Source: Akkermansiaceae bacterium
GTDB lineage: Bacteria > Verrucomicrobiota > Verrucomicrobiia > Verrucomicrobiales > Akkermansiaceae
NCBI GenBank assembly: GCA_011524615.1
Contig: WTJZ01000058.1
Coordinates: 10,908-15,992 of the forward strand
Reading direction: 5' to 3'
Length of the DNA stretch: 5,085 nt
The position numbers and the translations under genes were made by a program. Positions 1 through 5,085 of the stretch are shown here, piece by piece. The notes beneath the pieces were generated by a model. That model saw only the letters and a list, made by a program, of their open reading frames with translations, was not told the origin of the DNA and searched no databases. Each line of letters begins with the position of its first letter. Position 1 is the first letter of the stretch.

Positions 1-1364
1 AATAAGTCGGCACTAGGTGCCTTAGCAATATTAGGTACCTGACGGCGAACTTGACTCTTATGACGTACTCTCCAAATACGACCATGGGCCTTATCACGAT
101 CAGGATGGTTACGATCGACCTCATTGTGAGAGACGATCTTGTTATACCAATCTACGATGTAAAGACATCCATCTGGGCCAAACTCTATATTGACCGGACG
201 GAACCAATCATCTTCACACTCGAGGAAGTCAGGAAGATGCTTAGAGATAATCGACCCGTCTGGAGCTCGGTCCGCTACGACCAGGTTAATCTTACTCGTG
301 ATAGGATTAGCAAGGAAACCCGCATTCTTATATTGTGCAGGGAAGCCACGAGTCCCATTCTCGTCATATGCGAGCCCCGAGATGCCTGTTCCCTCCACCT
401 TGAACTTATGGAACTCCCCCCCAAAGGGTTGGTAAGGACGGAGTCGCTCATTTCCTATCCCCTTATACCCCATGTATTGGTGAAGAGGGGCGTGAGAGAA
501 GAAGAGGTCATTCGCCTCAGTTCCATACCACTGACCATTCCCCTTGAGAGCAAAGCCCCAGATATTTTGCCACCCATTATTGACGACTTCTAACTGCTCT
601 CCATCCAGTGAGAAACGCGCTATCTTACTATAGTTGATCTTGGCCTCCTGTCCTGATTTCACCGCTTTAACCCGACCTTTATTCAACGCGCCATGAGAGA
701 AGTGAACCCAACCACCAGGCCCCCTCACCAGAGTATGCGACATAGTATGTGAGTCCGTAAAGCCGAAGCCCGTAAGCACTGACTCCTGTCCATCAGCCTT
801 ACCATCCCTATCATTATCCTGGAGATAGAGCATCTCCGATCCATGAGCGACATACACCCCACCCTTGTAGGGGAGGAAGCTCTGCGGAATCGTCATATCT
901 TCCGCGAAGACATGCAGCTCACCTTCAGCCTGCTGAGTAGGGTCCTCTATGATCAAGATCTGATCAGATCCCTTTGTCTTTCGCTGGTAGAGATCACGCA
1001 TTTTCTTAAAGGCAGGGTCATTATCGAACTTACCTCTATCCAGGTCTGCGAGCATTCTCCGGCCAACACTCCCCACCGGATCTATCGGGTACATACGCGC
1101 CGTTCCCGTCCAGAGGCGACCCGCACTATCAAAAGCAAGGTCGATAGGGTTAATCAGCCCATTTTCCTCAGAAGCGACCAACTCAACCACAAACCCTTCT
1201 GGCACTCTGAACTTCTGTAACTGTTCCTCAGGTGTCAGCACTTCCTTCCTTTGAGACTGCGTCTTTTTCTTAGGCTTTTTTTGGGCAACCGCCTGAGGCA
1301 TTCCCATCAGGAATGCACTACAGGCAATGAGTGGAGTCAGATATTGTAACGTATGTCTTTTCAT
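1..1364 (-). CDS. Secreted PVC-type membrane-bound dehydrogenase domain protein (3' end missing)
   Basis: The frame is open from an ATG at 1364 to the left edge, giving 454 residues with no stop, so the C-terminus is outside the window. Residues 1-27 form a signal peptide ending in an AVA|Q type I site; L12-I13-A14-C15 also fits a lipobox. A Lys-rich linker (about 29-40) follows. The body matches the Pirellula/Verrucomicrobium 'membrane-bound dehydrogenase' N-terminal family, a beta-propeller related to PQQ-dependent sugar dehydrogenases: a VPEGFVVELVA opening, an acidic DNDRDGKAD loop at 183-191 (possible Ca site), DSHTMSH at 204-210, and FRPVNIEFGPDG at 388-399 followed by IVDWYN and HPDRDKAHGRIWRV. 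Known family members often continue into HEAT repeats and a CxxCH haem domain; these cannot be seen here. The enzyme activity and substrate are unproven. The gene starts 122 bp after the DUF1080 gene on the same strand. No clear Shine-Dalgarno precedes the ATG. Family confidence is high, function low. Confidence 0.85.
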   Translation of the reverse strand, partial: MKRHTLQYLTPLIACSAFLMGMPQAVAQKKPKKKTQSQRKEVLTPEEQLQKFRVPEGFVVELVASEENGLINPIDLAFDSAGRLWTGTARMYPIDPVGSVGRRMLADLDRGKFDNDPAFKKMRDLYQRKTKGSDQILIIEDPTQQAEGELHVFAEDMTIPQSFLPYKGGVYVAHGSEMLYLQDNDRDGKADGQESVLTGFGFTDSHTMSHTLVRGPGGWVHFSHGALNKGRVKAVKSGQEAKINYSKIARFSLDGEQLEVVNNGWQNIWGFALKGNGQWYGTEANDLFFSHAPLHQYMGYKGIGNERLRPYQPFGGEFHKFKVEGTGISGLAYDENGTRGFPAQYKNAGFLANPITSKINLVVADRAPDGSIISKHLPDFLECEDDWFRPVNIEFGPDGCLYIVDWYNKIVSHNEVDRNHPDRDKAHGRIWRVRHKSQVRRQVPNIAKAPSADL

Positions 1365-1486
1365 TATGATGAACGAGAGAGTGATGTAATTATTAATTGT
1401 AAGTTGAATATTGGTCTGTAGCAGATACTGACATATGGAAGAGGTCGAATAAGGTGATCATTACTAGCGAGGTCTTCAGTGCCCTC

Positions 1487-2263
1487 CTACTTCCTAACAC
1501 GTCCCTTGATGATCCCCTTGTCTGTCCACTTTGGTGCCCCCTCAGTAGCAGGTAGTTCTTTAATCATTAGATCCTTGAAGTGTACGAGAAACTTCCCACC
1601 TTTGTGCGCTTGCAGAGCGATGACACCATTAGCCGCAATCTTGGGGTTAGACTCAGTGTAGTCATGAGCTAGAATGCCATTGATCCAGGTCTTGATATTG
1701 GGCCCCTCACACACAATCTTGTAGCGATTCCATCCATCAAAGTGCTGTACGCTCTCTCGGAGCTGCTCGATGTTACTCGCACTTACCAACGGACCTCGAC
1801 GATGCTCATCCCAAATATTCCCCCAGAAGCCGAGAACAGCATCTGCATTAGCAACCTTTCTCCCAGGTAACGGAGGCCCAGCATCAATCTGGTATCCACA
1901 CATACGGTTACCAATCATCTGGCTGCGTACCTGTATCCCTGAATTCTTCAGCAGAGGAGCACCGCCCCCATCCGTGAACTTAACAGCAAATGTCAGCTCG
2001 AAATTCTCATACTCCTTATCAGAGATGAGCCAGACATTCCTCGGGACGTTCTTATCCAGGTCCCCTCCTATAATTTCCCCATCCTTTACCTCGAAGTATG
2101 AGGCATCCGCAGCACTCGTGTTCCAACCAGTTAAGGTCACCCCATCAAAGAGTGCAACCGAGCCCTCAGAGGCATTCATTTCCACATCTTGAGCTCTTAA
2201 TGAAGACCCAAGAAAACATAAAGCAAGCTGTGCGCAACATACGCCATAAATAAAAGAATTCAT
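1487..2263 (-). CDS. Secreted DUF1080 / 3-keto-disaccharide hydrolase-like protein
   Basis: This complete 258-residue gene (ATG at 2263, TAG at 1487-1489) begins with a signal peptide: hydrophobic residues about 4-22 and an SLRA|QD cleavage region near 24-25. C16 follows L-A-L, which is a poor lipobox, so type I cleavage is favoured. The rest is one DUF1080 domain (3-keto-disaccharide hydrolase family, concanavalin-like beta-jelly roll). Family hallmarks are SVALFDGVTLTGW (35-47), VKDGEIIGG (59-67), YENFELTFAVKF (85-96), NSGIQVRS (107-114), GYQIDAG (123-129), FWGNIWDEHRR (146-156), and DGWNRYKIV followed by a TWINGILAHDYTE strand. Length is normal for a single-domain member. Studied relatives cleave sugars carrying a 3-keto group, but most members are uncharacterised and some may only bind carbohydrate. 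It likely acts in the periplasm or outside the cell. It lies downstream of a terminator and upstream of the dehydrogenase-like gene, so it probably starts its own transcript. No strong ribosome binding site is visible. Confidence 0.9.
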   Translation of the reverse strand: MNSFIYGVCCAQLALCFLGSSLRAQDVEMNASEGSVALFDGVTLTGWNTSAADASYFEVKDGEIIGGDLDKNVPRNVWLISDKEYENFELTFAVKFTDGGGAPLLKNSGIQVRSQMIGNRMCGYQIDAGPPLPGRKVANADAVLGFWGNIWDEHRRGPLVSASNIEQLRESVQHFDGWNRYKIVCEGPNIKTWINGILAHDYTESNPKIAANGVIALQAHKGGKFLVHFKDLMIKELPATEGAPKWTDKGIIKGRVRK

Positions 2264-2368
2264 TCAATACTCTAAACGCAATCCAAGTAGCCAATTTGAA
2301 CCACTAAAACATACTCAATAAGCACCAACTTGTAGATGCAGCAATCGACAACAAGTCTCGAGTACGCA

Positions 2369-2399
2369 AAAAACGCCCCCCATAACGAGGAGCGTTTTT
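2369..2399 (-). terminator. Intrinsic terminator of the elongation factor G gene
   Basis: On the minus strand, AAAAACGC and GCGTTTTT form a perfect 8-bp stem. It can extend past one A-C mismatch by two more G-C pairs, leaving a loop of about 10 nt, and the transcript ends in a run of six U. It begins 28 nt after the EF-G stop codon, the expected spacing. Because the stem ends in A/T runs on both sides, it could also act on the plus strand, but no plus-strand gene leads into it. It separates EF-G from the DUF1080 gene. Confidence 0.8.
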
Positions 2400-2426
2400 C
2401 AAAGAACTATTGAAAGGGATAGTTAC

Positions 2427-4553
<2,127 letters not shown>

Positions 4554-4561
4554 ATATATAG

Positions 4562-4567
4562 TCTCCT
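4562..4567 (-). promoter_or_regulatory. Shine-Dalgarno site that sets the EF-G start
   Basis: AGGAGA on the minus strand sits 8 nt upstream of the ATG at 4553. It is the only strong ribosome binding site seen before any gene in the window and fixes the EF-G start at residue MSDLS. Its AGGA is part of the inverted repeat described at 4564-4637. Confidence 0.85.
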
Positions 4568-4637
4568 GTGATTTAGTTCTTTGTTCGCATCCTCGTAGAT
4601 GAAAAAGCGAGCCGTTACCTATGAGCATTTCACAGGA
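4564..4637 (-). repeat. 8-bp inverted repeat in the EF-G leader overlapping the ribosome binding site
   Basis: TCCTGTGA (plus strand 4564-4571) and TCACAGGA (4630-4637) are exact reverse complements separated by 58 bases. In a minus-strand transcript that includes both arms, the upstream arm would pair with the downstream arm, which contains the AGGA of the Shine-Dalgarno site. This would be a long-range closing stem or an mRNA switch for EF-G synthesis. If instead transcription starts from the promoter guessed at 4618-4645, the upstream arm lies inside the promoter and is not transcribed. An 8-bp match in a leader of this size can also occur by chance. Confidence 0.4.
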
Positions 4638-4645
4638 TTTGGCAA
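4618..4645 (-). promoter_or_regulatory. Weak candidate promoter for the EF-G gene
   Basis: On the minus strand TTGCCA (4640-4645) matches five of six bases of the -35 consensus. CATAGG (4618-4623), 16 bases downstream, matches only three of six bases of the -10 consensus. An A/T-rich block at 4651-4680 just upstream could act as an UP element. The start would leave a leader of roughly 55-60 nt. The -10 match is poor, so this is only a candidate; some promoter is expected here because no gene is seen immediately upstream. Confidence 0.25.
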
Positions 4646-4703
4646 CCCTACAAATGAGTTTTTTTAGTTTTATTAAGGATTTGCCCCCATCAGCCCCCTC
4701 CAC

Positions 4704-4889
4704 GATCTCATTTCAGCCCCTTCTAAGCCAGTCTCACAAGCCTCTTCGTGCCAGTACAACCTCCGCTCCAACACTATGCCCCTTTCATATTCTTCGGTTT
4801 CACTCAATTCCGTCACCAAGGAAGCATTATATTCCTCCCCGGCCACAACACACAGATAATCCCCCGCACGCAACCGATGAAAGAATCAA
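4704..4889. other. Intergenic stretch with no supported gene
   Basis: Neither strand gives a convincing gene. A minus-strand frame of 66 codons (4673-4873) has only a TTG start, no ribosome binding site and no family I recognise. A plus-strand frame (4748-4993) starts with GTG and runs through the hairpin-rich region. The stretch is most simply the distal upstream region of the EF-G gene, or decayed sequence. Confidence 0.6.
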
Positions 4890-4968
4890 CCACGAAAGAC
4901 GTGGAATTCCGCAAAAACACCAAGGAGTCTCTTTTTGTAAAAGAGAAGGCGAAGAGTTTTCTAAACTC
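4890..4968. repeat. Cluster of three short perfect hairpins
   Basis: Three exact stem-loops follow one another: CCACG/CGTGG with a 5-nt loop (4890-4904), TCTCTTTT/AAAAGAGA with a 3-nt loop (4928-4946), and GAGTTT/AAACTC with a 3-nt loop (4954-4968). An 8-bp palindrome AGTGCACT follows at 4976-4983. No gene is supported here. The cluster could be part of the same structured repeat as the two hairpins at 5037-5081. The second and third stems are A/T-rich and individually weak. Confidence 0.45.
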
Positions 4969-5036
4969 GAAGTGGAGTGCACTAAGCTACTGAATCAAAT
5001 CAACGCCCATCCAAAAAAAACTACACCGCCCCAACT

Positions 5037-5081
5037 GTCCCAACGGGACTATCTATTGTCAGCCCAGGGCAACGCCCTGGG
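5037..5081. repeat. Two tandem AAC-loop palindromes (REP-like element)
   Basis: GTCCC-AAC-GGGAC (5037-5049) and CCCAGGGC-AAC-GCCCTGGG (5063-5081) are perfect hairpins with stems of 5 and 8 bp, the same AAC triloop on the plus strand, and 13 bases between them. The second is very GC-rich in an otherwise moderate-GC region and lies 4 bases from the window edge. Such CCCAGGGC...GCCCTGGG palindromes fit repetitive extragenic palindromes. I recall similar intergenic repeats in planctomycete and verrucomicrobial genomes, but copy number cannot be judged from one copy. No T-run follows on either strand within view, so a terminator is less likely, although on the minus strand the element is read just ahead of the EF-G upstream region. 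Confidence 0.5.
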
Positions 5082-5085
5082 TAAC

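Noticed and set aside
416..422. Run of seven C (G on the coding strand) in the dehydrogenase-like gene
   Set aside because: The reading frame is intact across it and family motifs continue on both sides. One short homopolymer is not evidence for phase variation.
51..593. Plus-strand open frame of 180 codons
   Set aside because: It lies opposite the dehydrogenase-like gene, whose minus-strand translation carries clear family motifs through the same bases. The plus-strand protein has no recognisable domain and no ribosome binding site.
843..1220. Plus-strand open frame of 125 codons
   Set aside because: It is also antisense to the dehydrogenase-like gene, with no recognisable domain.
1275..1281. 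Slippery heptamer A-AAA-AAG in the dehydrogenase-like gene, in the right phase for -1 frameshifting
   Set aside because: Slippage would give GCC then a TAA stop, producing only a peptide of about 31 residues. No stimulating structure or internal Shine-Dalgarno was noticed, and the heptamer is easily explained by the Lys-rich linker.
1365..1486. Search for a promoter or terminator between the DUF1080 and dehydrogenase-like genes
   Set aside because: No good -35/-10 pair and no hairpin with a T-run was found. GACCTC occurs twice on the minus strand (1441-1446 and 1470-1475), but a 6-base direct repeat is too short to interpret.
1770..2192. Plus-strand open frame of 140 codons
   Set aside because: It is antisense to the DUF1080 gene, whose family motifs explain these bases.
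2264..2368. Search for a promoter ahead of the DUF1080 gene
   Set aside because: A TATGTT resembling a -10 box is present on the minus strand, but no -35-like hexamer lies at suitable spacing, so no promoter is reported.
4554..4703. 50-residue N-terminal extension of EF-G from a GTG at 4703
   Set aside because: The extension has no EF-G similarity, a weak start codon and no ribosome binding site, whereas the ATG at 4553 has AGGAGA 8 nt upstream and begins the conserved EF-G N-terminus.
4673..4873. Minus-strand 66-codon frame upstream of EF-G
   Set aside because: It has only a TTG start, no ribosome binding site and no recognised family, and the frame is closed just upstream. The composition looks protein-like, so a remnant of a decayed gene cannot be excluded, but there is not enough to call it.
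4748..4993. Plus-strand 81-codon frame (or 38 codons from the ATG at 4877)
   Set aside because: It runs through the hairpin cluster, has no clear ribosome binding site and no recognisable domain. The hairpins explain the sequence better than coding.

Overview
The window looks like chromosomal DNA from a bacterium of the Planctomycetes-Verrucomicrobia-Lentisphaerae group, most likely Verrucomicrobiota. This rests on two secreted protein families that are expanded in that group: a 'membrane-bound dehydrogenase' (Pirellula/Verrucomicrobium type) protein and a DUF1080 / 3-keto-disaccharide hydrolase-like protein. The phylum is an inference from family distribution; no rRNA or other marker that would settle it is present.

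All three convincing genes are on the minus strand, so the window reads right to left. From the right edge: about 4890-5085 is a non-coding stretch rich in short perfect hairpins, ending in a strong GC-rich palindrome at the edge. From 4704 to 4889 no gene can be supported. At 4554-4703 lies the leader of a translation elongation factor G gene (2427-4553), with a clear Shine-Dalgarno sequence and an 8-bp inverted repeat whose downstream arm overlaps it. The gene is followed by an intrinsic terminator at 2369-2399. Next come the secreted DUF1080 protein (1487-2263) and, after a 122-bp gap, the secreted dehydrogenase-like protein (1364 down to the left edge, where it is cut off). The dehydrogenase gene is open for its whole visible length but has no stop inside the window; the plus-strand open frames opposite it are shadows.

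Functionally there are two unrelated units. The elongation factor G gene stands alone, without rpsL, rpsG or tuf nearby, and its sequence reads like the second (non-str-operon) EF-G type that I know from gammaproteobacteria such as Vibrio. The DUF1080 and dehydrogenase-like genes probably work outside the cytoplasm on carbohydrates and may be co-transcribed. I do not see a new defence, mobile or biosynthetic system. The points most worth checking are the EF-G type and location, the possible sequestration of its ribosome binding site, and the hairpin-rich repeat region at the right edge.
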